The notes under the pieces were generated by a model. The model searched no databases, was not told where the DNA came from, and worked only from the letters and a program-made list of their open reading frames with translations. Below, one piece after another: positions 12,245 to 21,800 of a stretch of DNA of 64,000 nucleotides. Both the position numbers and the translations under genes were made by a program. Each line of letters starts with the position of its first letter. Within the stretch, counting starts at the first letter, position 1. The DNA comes from Phaseolus vulgaris (Eukaryota > Streptophyta > Magnoliopsida > Fabales > Fabaceae): NCBI RefSeq assembly GCF_000499845.2, contig NC_023751.2:10145564-10209563 (forward strand), given 5' to 3'.

Positions 12245-12695
12245 AACAAAGTTTCTAAACCTGGTTTTGCAAATCCATAGCTACCAAGTGAAGTTCTCTC
12301 TAGTTAGGTAGATAAACCTAAGGGTACGAATGATTCACTTGAATTGTTAATTCGAATTCAAGGTTAGCTTTGTACAAGCACTTTGTGTATATATACACAC
12401 ACACAAGAGATGAAAGTAGAGTGTAGTAACATATATGTAACTCGGCCATCTTTTGCTGCTTGCAAGTTTGAAGGTATGAGGATTATGCTAGAGGATACTT
12501 AATGACCTCTATAGTTGTTTAGATTCCAGTGTCAGAGTTTATGTTATGTATATTTTATGTTATGCTTTTCTGTTGTTTGGCCTTTTGCCCTGCACTTACA
12601 CACAAAAAAGAGGCTTTTCTGTTAGTAAAGTTAGGAGTAATTAAAGTCTTACATTTCCTTCTACCTATTTCTTCGTTTATCATCACATTATTTAT

Positions 12696-12996
12696 TATTG
12701 GAACATGATACTCGTGGACGATCAAAGTAGCGTCCTTTGTCAAGAAGGAAATTTGCATTAACATGAAAAATCACGTGAAAGAAAAACAGGGTATAAACCA
12801 GTAAAAGAAAGGAATGAGATAATAGAGAAAAGAAACAAGCAAGGAAAGAATAGACAGTCTGTTTTTACAAAGGGTAGATGGTCTATCTTTACAAAGGATA
12901 AATGATATAATTTTACAAAGAGTAGACGATGTACAGTAATAGTAGACGGTGAATGTTAAAAACAAAGTATAGTTTGTGATTTCTTTAAGCTTGTTA
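12696..12996 (-). mobile_element. 3' LTR of a small copia element
   Basis: Matches 13969-14239 through ordered blocks: AACATGA, TTTGTCAAGAAG, AAAAATCAC(G/C)TGAA, CAGGGTATAAACCA, repeated TTTTACAAAGGATAGACGG units, then GTAT...ATTTCTTTAAGC. Short 25-bp internal repeats (TTTACAAAG...GTAGA) lie in its middle. Edges are accurate to about 10 bp. Antisense ORFs here are LTR sequence, not genes. Confidence 0.7.
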
Positions 12997-13012
12997 TCTG
13001 CACTCAACCCAC

Positions 13013-13863
13013 TTAGCCATTTTTCATGTTAGTCAGATTGATTCTTTTTGCTCCATCCTTGTTTCTTGTTCTTTTAATTTTTCTGCAAGATTTATGTTTA
13101 TCTCCTCTTTTATTCCTTGTCTTAGGTGTAGTTGGAGTTTGAGAGCTTTTGGTATATTTTTCACTTGTTTTCACATTTTCTACAAAAATTACATGATCTA
13201 TGAATTTTACTACAATTTGACCCTTATCAATGGACAACAAATCTAAAAGAAGAATTTGTGTTTTGATAGTAGCATATGTATCATTAAGATCCTTAAAGAA
13301 ATCAAATCACATATTCAGAATAGTTATATTTAGAAGAAAATTTTATAAAATCACAATTGCATTTAACTTCACAAACACATTGTGGAATCAGTCTTAGAGA
13401 TTCAAACTTCACCCATAATATCTTCAAATCAATGAACAACTCAGGAACATTTCTCTCACCTTTCTTCATTGAAAGTATTTCTTGAAGAATATTAAAATTC
13501 TAAAAAGATCTCCTTTAGGGAATCTTTATCTTAGATCCTCCCAATAATTTTTGCATTATCAATGTATATGTTTCTCTATGTTATTTGTGGACTGACTGCA
13601 CGAGTGATCCATAAGATTACCGTCATATTACATCTCTCTCATGCTTCATAAAGAGGTACATTTTATTATGGAACCATTATGTCGCCATCAACAAACTTGA
13701 ACTTGTTTTTAGATACTAAGACATATTTCATAGTTCTACTCCATGAATGATAGTTATGACCATTGATTTGCAGACTAACCAAAACCATTGAAGGGTTCTC
13801 ACCTGCATGAAGATAATAAGGACTCATTGCATTTTAAATAACATCCTTGATGATGTTGTTCAT
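13013..13863 (-). pseudogene. Copia gag (UBN2/gag_2 type), decayed
   Basis: Starting at an ATG at 13863 on the minus strand, copia gag landmarks appear in order. First YYLHAGENPSMVLVS, then INGHNYHSWSRTMKYVL with SKNKFKFVDGD, then LYEA and a C-N-MTVILWITRAVSPQI stretch. After these come FIDLKILWVKFESLRLIPQC, a CEVKCNC motif and a basic tail. Several in-frame stops and frameshifts break it, so it cannot be translated. No protease, integrase or RT follows; the frame leads straight to the 3' LTR. It is the only coding remnant in a 1.5-kb element. Confidence 0.8.
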
Positions 13864-13956
13864 GATAACAAAATGAAGAAAAGAGGAGTAAAAAATGATC
13901 CTAATATATAAAGAAAAGGAAAGAATAAACGACGGAAGCAAATGGAGACTTAATTC

Positions 13957-13968
13957 GCTCTAATACCA
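13957..13968 (-). other. Copia primer-binding site
   Basis: Minus-strand TGGTATTAGAGC, one mismatch from the initiator-Met tRNA PBS. It lies immediately inside the LTR that begins at 13969 and upstream of the gag start at 13863. Confidence 0.75.
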
Positions 13969-14239
13969 TATTCAAACATGACATCCATGGATGAGTAGAG
14001 TAGCACTTTTTGTCAAGAAGAAAAATTGTAGTAGCAGGAAAAATCACCTGAAGGAAAAGCAGGGTATAAACCAATAAAAGAAAAAAAAAACACTAGACAA
14101 TCAATCATATTCAAAAAGTAAATAGTTTATTTTTATAAAGGATAGACGGTCTAGTTTTATGAAAAGTAGACAAAGTCTACAATAACAACCGATAATAAAT
14201 ATTAAAAAGAGAGTATTATTCATTTCTATAAGCAACATC
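13969..14239 (-). mobile_element. 5' LTR of the small copia element
   Basis: Direct-repeat partner of 12696-12996, next to the PBS. On the minus strand it starts TGTTGCTTATAG. The two LTRs differ at many positions, including indels, so the insertion is old. No convincing target duplication was found. Confidence 0.7.
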
Positions 14240-15005
14240 CTACGAATAGAAATGGATAAAAAAAACCACAACATTTATAATGTATTCACACATTTTGTTC
14301 ATTTCTCTTTCCATTTGTTTCCTTCCAATTTCTCCTTTCACATACTCAAAATTATCCAAACTATTGTGAACATTTTCTTCTCTTAATTTTATCCATGTAT
14401 CCCGCCATCACAAATTAAAATAACCTAATTTTATTTTTTGTTATTTATTTTTTTAGACATATAGACTTATTTCATTTCCTTCTATTTGTTATTTTTTTTT
14501 TAGTTTGTTCAATTTCATGTCGTTTGTGTGTTGCATTTTGCATTTTGTTCTTATAAAGTAACCGATTATGTTCATTTTTAACTTTTTACATTATTTTTTA
14601 TTGACAATTTTTACATTATAATCCGGTTAGATAACTACGCAATTTTATCTAACATGAGTGTAAGGCACAATAATTTTTTTAAATAAATTTTATTTACACC
14701 TTATGAAGTTTTCCCCAATTACATTTAAATTTTTTATTTTTATTTTACACAAATATCTTATTTGATTTAAAAGTATTACACATGTGAACTTTTAAGTTTT
14801 AAAAATATTATACATGGACCTCATTTTATATACACGTTCACTCCTTTAAAGGATATCACTATAAGGAACTAAAGCAATAATTGTGAGTGTAATTTGATAA
14901 AATTTAACGAAATTTTAGTACAGTTGACTATTTTTTATAAGATAAATATATATTAGTATAATGGGGTATGACTAACACTTAAAGAAACAATTTAAAACTT
15001 TATAT
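14240..15005. other. AT-rich intergenic DNA, no gene seen
   Basis: Long A/T runs, no open frame with recognisable similarity and no repeat family identified by eye. Confidence 0.4.
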
Positions 15006-15565
15006 TTACTAAAAATATCATTAAATAAAAAATAATTACTATGTTAATTAAATTAAATAATATTTAAGATTAAAAAAATTATTAATATGTAAAGTAGTAA
15101 ATGATAAAATACTTGTCTTAATTACTGTGAGAAAATCATGTTTAGATTACTCATATTTTTCGTGAAGGGAATGTGTGTTAATAAGTTAGCTAATTTAATA
15201 TTTATTAATAGAGAATGTTTTCATTTGTATAATAGGCTACCATCTAGTATGTTCTTAGAATTCTTTATGAATATGTATAGTTTAACTATGTATCGTTTTT
15301 GTTAATATATTTTGGTCTAGTCTCTCATATTTTTTTATTTTTTAATAATATTTTTTCATGCGATGACAAATGATTGTGGTGACTTGAGGTGTCAGCTGAG
15401 ATGTCAAGTTGCATAGTGATGTCTAACATGAGCTTTTATTTTAAAAAAATAGTTTTTATTATTAATAATTTTTTATCTCTAAAATATTATCTAATTTATT
15501 TAATATAATAATTAACTATTTCTTATTTTTAAACTTTATTTTTATTTAATGAGTTTTTGGTAGTA
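15006..15565. mobile_element. CACTA-like MITE split by a LINE fragment
   Basis: The left part (15006-15098) matches the MITE terminal region: TACTAAAAATATCATTAAATAAAAA, then the TAATTACTATGTTAATTAAATTAAAT block. The right part (about 15451-15565) matches the other end (ATCTAATTTATTTAATATAATAATTAACTATT, then TTTTTATTTAATGA...TAGT). Between them lies LINE copy 2 in place of about 200 bp of the usual MITE middle. Confidence 0.55.
15103..15450 (+). pseudogene. LINE 3'-end/RNase H fragment (copy 2)
   Basis: Aligns with 4086-4460: AATACTTGTCTTAATTACTGTGA, then ACTCATATTTTTCGTGAAGGGAATG encoding the FREGN segment, then the 3' tail with GATGACAAATGATTGTGGTGACTTG and an A-rich end. It lacks everything upstream of the last third of the RNase H domain, the 5' truncation typical of LINE insertions or of a captured fragment. 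Confidence 0.65.
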
Positions 15566-16136
15566 ATCCCTAACCAATTATTTATCTTGCTTAGAGAAAT
15601 TCAAGTACCGAAATTACCTTATCCAACCAATATCAATAAGTAAAGTCACTAGATTACACCAAATAATCGTAACACAATCTCTAAACAATAGTGATCATTT
15701 AAGTCTTAGTGAACTCATTATGGGAAACCTAGTTTATAAATGAAAGAAATTTTAGAGTTGTAGTCGACATGAATAAAAAAAAATAGTTTATGCCAATTGT
15801 AAGGATTGATTTCTCGTGGTTGTTGTGTTGAACCTCCCTAGCTTCTTACTAAAGAATTCCTATTTTGTGTGTCAATTATTCTCAACTTGACATTATCAAT
15901 CCTTCTTTGTGACACTGTTCTTTACATTTTTGTTTATCCCATAAGATTTTCTATCTTGTTTTTAAAAAATTTCCTTAAATTTTGAGACGTTGAATATGAG
16001 ATCTATTTATTATCCCGTTCAGCCTTTGTATTTGTTTCTAATTTTTATTTAGAGTCCATTTTAATCAGGTGTTCGGACATTTTTTTATTTTTCTTGTTGG
16101 TTGTTTGTTAAATCAAAATGTTAATTATTTCATAAA
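15566..16136. other. Intergenic DNA, no gene seen
   Basis: Non-coding, AT-rich. No repeat partner was noticed elsewhere in the window. Confidence 0.4.
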
Positions 16137-16547
16137 CATTACAAAAAAAAAATCATTAAATAAAAAAATAATTTTAAAACTCAAAATAATTAGTTATTAT
16201 TTGATTAAATTAAAAATTATTTTATAAATTAAAAAATTTATTAATATTTAAGTAATTTTTTTATTAATAAAAATTTATAAAATTATTTTTAAATTATTTT
16301 CTAACCATTAATTCTAAGATTTTAGATACTCACTACTTTATATTTAGAATGTAAAATATTTATCGTTAAAATTCTAAATCTAAACCCACTTTATATACAA
16401 ATTTTAAAATTATTTTATAAATATTTATTAATAATAAAAATCACTTTAAATATAAATAATTTTTTAAATTTTTAAATTAGTATAGATTATAGTTAATATA
16501 GTGACTTTTGTTTCTAAATTTTTGGTTATTTAATAATTTTTTTAGTG
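16137..16547. mobile_element. CACTA-like MITE, both ends present
   Basis: Runs from CATTACAAAAAAAAAATCATTAAATAAA to TTATTTAATAATTTTTTTAGTG, an inverted pair (CA(C/T)TA-type ends) of about 25 bp. It is flanked by AAA on both sides, a possible 3-bp CACTA-type target duplication (weak, being A-rich). The 411-bp body shares blocks with the copy at 22897 but is more diverged. Confidence 0.6.
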
Positions 16548-16944
16548 AAAGTTTTACAATGTACTGTATTCATCTGTATTCACGTGTTTGATTCATAAAA
16601 TATTGGTTGAAGTGAGTTTGAATGTTTTTTTCCTTAAATATTAAAGTATGGGAACATATAACTAAAGTAAAAGAACAAGTAGGCAAAAATAACATATTTA
16701 GGGGAATTTTTTAAAAATTTAGATGTCAAAGTGCAACAAAATTGAGAGAGAAAATTATTAAACAAAAAGATAATATTTTGCGTAAAATATTGCTTACTTT
16801 TTTTTCATTCATTTTACATAATTTTGTGTGTCTTGAACAGTGTGATTTTTACTTAAATTGATTTTTATTTTTTTTAAGTTGTGTTGTTCTCATGTGTCTT
16901 TCAGATTTGACTTTACTTGACATTTGCAAGTAAATTTTACAATA

Positions 16945-17430
16945 TGTTCTTATTAGGGAGATGAGACCTAGAGAACTATTGAAGTCTTCTTCTCCTTCCT
17001 TCAGTCGGTCAGGTTGTTGGGTGGTGAGCTGGGATTCTTCTCGTCCTCCTGCTTCTCCTTCAACACTCGGTCTCGGGTGAACACCGGATGATGGGGGTAC
17101 ATGCGAAGGCACTCCGACGCTCAAGTCAGTAAAGCGGGTGGTCAACTCTCAGGTAGGTGAACAGTAATAAATGACATACCTTACTCCTTGAGATGTGTGC
17201 TATTTATATTATTCTAATGGGCGCCATTAATTGTGATTGCTTTAAATCAAACAAGTTGAATGGTCAATCGACCATTTACTGTGATTGCTTTAAATCAAAC
17301 AAGTTGAATGGTCGGCCGGCCATTAACTGTGATTGCTTTAAATCGAACAAGTTGAATGGTCGGTCGGCCATTAACTGTGATTGTTTAATCGAACAAGTTG
17401 AATGGTCGGTCGGCCATTACCTGTGATTGT
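16945..17430 (-). mobile_element. 3' LTR (inner boundary unclear)
   Basis: The first 276 bp (16945-17220) match 20553-20828 closely (GGGAGATG(A/G)GACCTAGAGAACTATTGAAG and onward to TATTTATATTATTCTAATGGGC). Beyond that the two LTRs share nothing obvious: here a 48-bp array follows, there a 49-bp array. Where this LTR ends towards the internal region cannot be fixed; I stop at the end of the array. Confidence 0.65.
17233..17430 (+). repeat. 48-bp tandem array in 3' LTR
   Basis: Units begin GTGATTGC at 17233, 17281, 17329, 17377 and (truncated) 17423; period 48, the fourth unit 46 bp. Each carries a GGTCGGYCGGCC near-palindrome. Because 48 is a multiple of three, the plus strand shows an apparent repetitive peptide (CDCFKSNKLNG...), which is not evidence for a protein. 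Confidence 0.85.
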
Positions 17431-17494
17431 GTGTGAGTTTGTTTGTGCCAAGTTACGATGTTAACTTAGGTGTGTATCGATCGGTCTCAGCCGG

Positions 17495-18400
17495 AGGTGT
17501 GTTGGTTGAGGCTTCGGCTAGGCCGAGTCGAGAGAGAGGTGTTGGCAGGGTATGCCTGTTGAGGCTTCATCCAGACCAAATCTGATGGATCAGCCTCGGC
17601 AGGGTATGCCGGTTAAGGCTTCATCCAAACCGAGCCGAGAGAGGTGTTAGCAGGGTATGCTGGTTAAGTCTTCATCTAGATCAAACCTGATGGGTCGGTC
17701 TCGGCAGACTATGCCGGTTAAGGCTTCGTCCAGACCGAACCGAGGGAGGTGTTGGTAGGTTATGCCGGTTAAGGCTTCATCCAGACCAAACCTGATGGGT
17801 TGGTCTCGACAGGGTATGCCGATTAAGGCTTCATCCAGACCGAGCCGAGTGAGAGGTGTTGGCAGGGTATGTCGTTTAAGACTTCGTCCAGACCAAACCT
17901 GATGGGTCGGTCTCGGTAGGATATGCCGATTAAGGCTTCATCCAAACCGAGCCGAGAGAGAAGTGTTGGCAGGGTATGCCGTTTAAGGCTTTGTCCAGAC
18001 CAAACCTGATGGGTCGGTCTCGGCAGGATATGCCGGTTAAGGCTTCATCCAGACCGAGCCGAGGGAGGTGTTGGCAGGGTATGCCGGTTAAGGCTTCATC
18101 CAGACCAAACCTGATGGGTCGGTCTCGGCAGGGTATGCCGGTTAAGGTTTCATCCAGACCGAGTCGGGTGAGAGGTGTTGGCAGGGTATATCGTTTAAGG
18201 CTTCGTCCAGACCAAACCTAATGGGTTGGTCTCGACAGGATATGCCGATCAAGGCTTCATCCAGACCAAGCTGAGAGAGAGGTGTTGGCAGGGTATGCCG
18301 GTTAAGGCTCCATCCAGACCAAACCTAGTTGATCGGTCTTGGCAGGGTATGCCGGTTAAGGCTTCATCTAGACCGAGCCAAGGGTTGCAGGAGCACAGTG
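17495..18400 (+). repeat. Dimeric (higher-order) tandem array
   Basis: Sixteen monomers of 51-54 bp, each with a GGGTATGCCGGTTAAGGCTT core, from about 17547 to 18395. They alternate strictly between two types. One ends in a CCAAACCTGATGGGTCGGTC tail, the other in a CCGAGCCGAGAGAGGTGTTGG tail, making eight dimers of about 105 bp. The array lies between the integrase remnant and the 3' LTR. Plus-strand frames such as 17976-18221 and 18226-18543 are by-products of the repeat. Confidence 0.85.
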
Positions 18401-18554
18401 CTAGTACTTTGATGAAAACGCCTCGTCAAAACCTCCCTGGTAGGGTGAGGAAAGAGTGTGTGACTTTAGTTAATTCAGCTGTAATAAAACTTGAGGTGCG
18501 TGCCGTCCTTAGTACAATTTTCTCAAAAAGCCACTCTAAGTGATAAGTTCCCCC

Positions 18555-19010
18555 TTTACGACTTCTCCGACTCGGAAAGGTCCCTCCCAGTTGGACGAGA
18601 ACTTGCCTTCATTTTTTCTCGCATCGTCGCGCATCCTCCAGACTAGGTCGCCTTCTGCAAGCTCCTCGACCGGACTTTTGTGTTGTATCGCCTTGACGCC
18701 CGGATCTTTCAAGCGGTGCCCCGAATTATGCTTTTGTCACGAAATTCACTTACCAAATCGAGGTTGACCGCTAAACTTTCCTCGTTTAGGGTGAGGTTAA
18801 ACATCTGCCTTCGTATGGTGGGCTCGCCCACCTCGCCCGGGATCATGGCCTCGGCCCCATATGTCAGGTTGTAGGGTGTCTCCTGCATGGTAGTCTGGGG
18901 TGCATCTGTACACCCAGAGTACTTCTATCAGCTCCTCGATCCATCGGCCTTTTGCCTTGCTCAGACGCTTTTTCAGCTCATTGAGTATGACCTTGTTGGC
19001 GGTAATGCAC
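18555..19010 (-). pseudogene. Integrase C-terminal remnant (Ty3/gypsy)
   Basis: Minus strand shows ANKVILNELKKRLSKAKGRW, then EELIEVLWVYRCTP, the conserved end of the integrase catalytic core. After a frameshift come TYGAEAMIPGEVGEP, a D-VWRMRDDAR stretch and FSSNWEGPFRVGEVVKGE, the C-terminal domain. The catalytic DD(35)E residues and the zinc finger are missing. It joins the gag/protease remnant at about 19005-19010. Confidence 0.75.
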
Positions 19011-20502
19011 GCCTTTGAAGTCCTCATCCGTGAAGGTGACGAGTGACATCCTCGGTCGGAATGCCACCGCATTTACTTGGTGTACCGCCCGTAGGTGTTT
19101 CTTCCGGGCGTTGTTCGTGCTTCCTCCCCCGGCGAAACCACCGGCTATAGTGTTGATAACCTCTCGGTTACCTCTCCTATCGACCTCCCTTGGGGTGTTG
19201 TCCCTCGCGGGTTGTTGGTCGCCTCTGATATCCCGGTCATTTCGACCACGTTGAGGTGACCTCGTCCGCCTGGGTGGATTCGCTTGGCGGGGTGCGTCTC
19301 GGCCGTTCCTGACTAATTGGCGGAGGTGCCCAGCTTGGATAAGTTCCTCGATCTTATCCTTTAGAGCCTGACACTCCTCGGTCGACATTGTTTGGGTTGG
19401 CCACTTTCTTTGGAGGAGGGATCAACTCAGCGTTGGGAGTCTCGTCCAGAATCCTCCCCCTCTCGATTGTCAGGGGTGTGTATCTTGAGAACTGAATTGA
19501 CCGATCCCGATTATCTTGGCGTCGGTCATTTCTTTGACTCAGCCACCCCTAGCGGTCTTTCTCTTCTTTGTTTTTCTTCCCGCCGGCCTCAGTGCGGGCC
19601 TGGTTGCGGAACTCTCTGAGCTCTTCCAGCTGCATGTACTTAGCGACCCTCTTCCTCAGCTCGTCCAGGCTGTCGGCCGACTGTATGCACAAGTTGTCGG
19701 CAAAGGGCCCCGGACGCAGGGCTGTCAGCATGTGGTGCATGGCAACGTTCGGGTTCAGATTCCGGATGCTCATTGCCACCTTACTGAACCTATCAACAAA
19801 GGTTATCAGCGACTCTCCCTTCTCCTGGCGGATGCCTACCAGGGCGATGGAGGTTAGGTGGTGCGGTCGGCTGGTCGCGAACTAGGTCTCGAACTTTGCT
19901 ACGAGCGTGGCAAAGCTGTCGATGAAGTTGGGTGAGAGCTTGGTAAACCAACTAAGGGCTGCTCCCTTCAAGGATGTGGGAAACACTCGGCATAACACAA
20001 CGTCATCCGAGGTGAAAAGACTCATATGGGTGGTGTAAGCATCCATATGCTCGTCCGGGTCAGTCGACCCGTCATATCGGTTTCGGTTGAAACCCTTCCA
20101 CTTCTCAGGCAGTGGGACTTCGATGATGGTGTTGGTAAAGGGATGTCGGTGGGTCGAGTCGGCCGTCACGGTCGTTCGGGTGGACCTTATCAGGCACGAC
20201 TCGTCGTCCATTTCGATCTCTCGGGGAGGGGGTCGGCCTCTCGTCCCCTCGGCCATGTCTGGGTTGGGGGGAGAGATGTAGGACTTGCCGACAACGTTCG
20301 TCGGTATGGCAGAAGGTCCTCCCTCTCCCAGCTTCTTTTTCATCTCTTCGTTTTCCCTACGGAGAACTTGTAGCTCTTGCTCGTTTCTTTGAGCAGCCTC
20401 CTCGGTCTTCCTTCTCATCTCGGTCATCTCTCTCTGGAGAGACAGCAGTAGCATCATCTGGTCGGCTTCGGTCATTCTCTCAATGCTTCTGGTTGAGACC
20501 AT
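19005..20502 (-). pseudogene. Gag and protease N-terminal remnant (Tat-type gypsy)
   Basis: Starts with ATG at 20502 (MVSTRSIERMTEADQ). A coiled-coil region (about residues 20-60) is followed by the retrotransposon gag domain with PLPEKWKGFNRNRYDGSTDP, CRVFPTSLKGAALSWFTKL and FATLVAKFE. A TAG at about 19882 interrupts it. The frame then continues with IALVGIRQEKGESLITFVDRF, LRPGPFADNL and KYMQLEELREFR, a basic Arg/Pro/Gly-rich tail, then INTIAGGFAGGGST and a PRMSLVTFTDEDFKGV-like segment that normally leads into protease. Frameshifts separate the pieces. The first stretch alone is 206 codons without a stop, so decay is moderate. Confidence 0.85.
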
Positions 20503-20533
20503 CTACATTTTTCCTTCAACTAGTTTCTCTCGG

Positions 20534-20550
20534 CCCCACGGTGGGTGCCA
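20534..20550 (-). other. Tat-element primer-binding site
   Basis: Minus strand TGGCACCCACCGTGGGG, two bases inside the 5' LTR that ends at 20553. This is the position and TGG start expected of a PBS. The tRNA was not identified with certainty. Confidence 0.7.
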
Positions 20551-20552
20551 AT

Positions 20553-21257
20553 TGTTCCTACTAGGGAGATGGGACCTAGAGAACTATTGAAGTCTTATTC
20601 TCTTTCCTTTGGTCGGTCAGGTTGTAGGGTGATGAGTTGGGATTCTTCTCGTCCTCTTGCTTCTCCTTCGGCACTCGATCTCGGGTGAACACCAGATGGT
20701 GGGGGTACCTACGAAGGCACTTCGACGCTCAAGTCAGTAAAGCGGGTAGTCAGCTCTCAGGTAGGTGAACAGTAATAAATGACATACCTTACTCCTTGGG
20801 ATGTGTGTTATTTATATTATTCTAATGGGCCTACCTTGTTGGGCGCGTTTATCGGAGTGGACCCTCCTTAGGTTTGTATTACCTAATTGTTAATGACAAA
20901 TTAACTTCACTGACCTTGGTTTGAGCATTAGCGGTAATATGGGTCGGCCGTCGGCCAGGTTTCCCTGGTCTCGATCGTCTCGGCCAAGTCTTTCAGGTCT
21001 CGGCCAGGTTTCCCTGGTCTCGATCGTCTCGGCAAAGTCTCTAGGGTCTCGGCCAGGTAGGCCAGGTTTCGGTCGTCTCGGTCAAGTCTCTCAGGTCTCG
21101 GCAAGGCTTCTCCGGTCTCGGTCGTCTCGGCCAAGTCTCTTAGGTCTCGGCCAGGTTTCCCTGGTCTCGGTCGTCTCGACCAAGTCTCTAAGGTCTCGGG
21201 CAGCCAGGTGGGTCTCGATCAGGGAGACCAGGGGTCGGTCTCGCCCATACCGATACA
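20553..21257 (-). mobile_element. 5' LTR of the Tat-type element
   Basis: 705 bp with TG...CA ends in element sense. The R/U5-side 276 bp match the 3' LTR; the U3 side holds a 49-bp array and about 110 bp of unique sequence (20829-20946). The outer end abuts the CAATA duplication. Confidence 0.8.
20947..21205 (+). repeat. 49-bp tandem array in 5' LTR U3
   Basis: Units starting GGTCTCGG at 20996, 21045, 21094, 21143 and 21192 with exact 49-bp spacing, plus a first unit from about 20947. Each holds GGTCTCGRTCGTCTCGGCCAAG-like sequence, rich in CpG and in GGTCTC. Not present in the 3' LTR. Confidence 0.85.
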
Positions 21258-21469
21258 CAATATATATTGAATAGTTACGTTTAGTGGATGGTTATGGAAA
21301 ATAAATGTGATTATTTTAATTACGATTGTCATGTTTTTTAAGATGTAGAAATCTACTACATGTGGTTTTCATTTGATGATACATATTTCTTAAATTAAGT
21401 AATAAAAGTAAAGTTAGTGTTACTATAAAGGGTCTAGAAACTTTCTCTTCAAGTATAATACGTTGATTT

Positions 21470-21800
21470 TTTGGATTGGGCTTTAGGGTTGAACTCTTAA
21501 CTCCTGCTTCAAGATGAACCTAAGTTTGACAAGCTTCCTGGACTGGATCAACTGCACCTTTCGGCTTCTCCTCTCGGTCTCCTCTCATGGTTGGGTATGT
21601 GTACCTGCAAGACATTCTGATGCCAAAGTCAGAATCAGTTTGATGTAATTATCAGATAAAAGTCACTCTACTTACCTCTTAGAATGATTTCTTATTTATA
21701 ATGTTTTCTTATTGGACTCATAACCTTCTTGGGTCTTTCTTTTTGTACCTAATATCTTTTTAAACACACGCCTATTAATTTGGGTTTTATCATGCTGGAC
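21470..21800 (-). repeat. Decayed LTR remnant, Tat-like
   Basis: Shares ordered landmarks with the LTR next door: a Pro-region-like CTCGGTCTCCTCTC stretch, a GACATTCTGATGCCAAAGTCAG block (compare GGCACTCCGACGCTCAAGTCAG), TTACCTCTTAGAATG, and TTATTTATAATG...TATTGGACTC. A second, older insertion of a related family; no internal region attached. Confidence 0.5.

Larger units (their letters stand above)
16940..21262 (-). mobile_element. Tat-type Ty3/gypsy element, internally deleted, with 5-bp TSD
   Basis: Element 16945-21257 (4313 bp) on the minus strand, flanked by CAATA at 16940-16944 and 21258-21262. Ends are TGTATCGG (minus, 21257) and ...GAACA (minus, 16945). Order in element sense: 5' LTR with a 49-bp array, PBS, gag, junction into integrase C-terminus, dimeric tandem array, then 3' LTR with a 48-bp array. 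Protease, RT, RNase H and most of integrase are missing, so it is non-autonomous. It is much more GC-rich than its surroundings, with frequent CpG. Tandem arrays between pol and the 3' LTR are known from Tat/Ogre-lineage elements. Confidence 0.85.

Noticed and set aside
12771..13240. Two minus-strand frames of 75-78 codons that might be small secreted or Cys-containing proteins
   Set aside because: One lies in the copia 3' LTR (its repeated Cys come from the LTR repeats) and the other is the tail of the dead copia gag.
17233..17430. Regularly spaced 48-bp repeats considered as a CRISPR array
   Set aside because: No distinct spacers; the whole unit repeats, the context is a plant LTR and no cas-like genes exist.
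17976..18543. Plus-strand frames with a repeated GMPVKASSRP peptide
   Set aside because: They lie wholly on a tandem DNA array antisense to the retrotransposon; monomer lengths of 51-54 bp do not keep one frame, and the open stretch is a by-product of repeat and GC content.
19015..20373. Several plus-strand frames of 60-120 codons
   Set aside because: Antisense shadows of the gag remnant in GC-rich sequence, where stop codons are rare.
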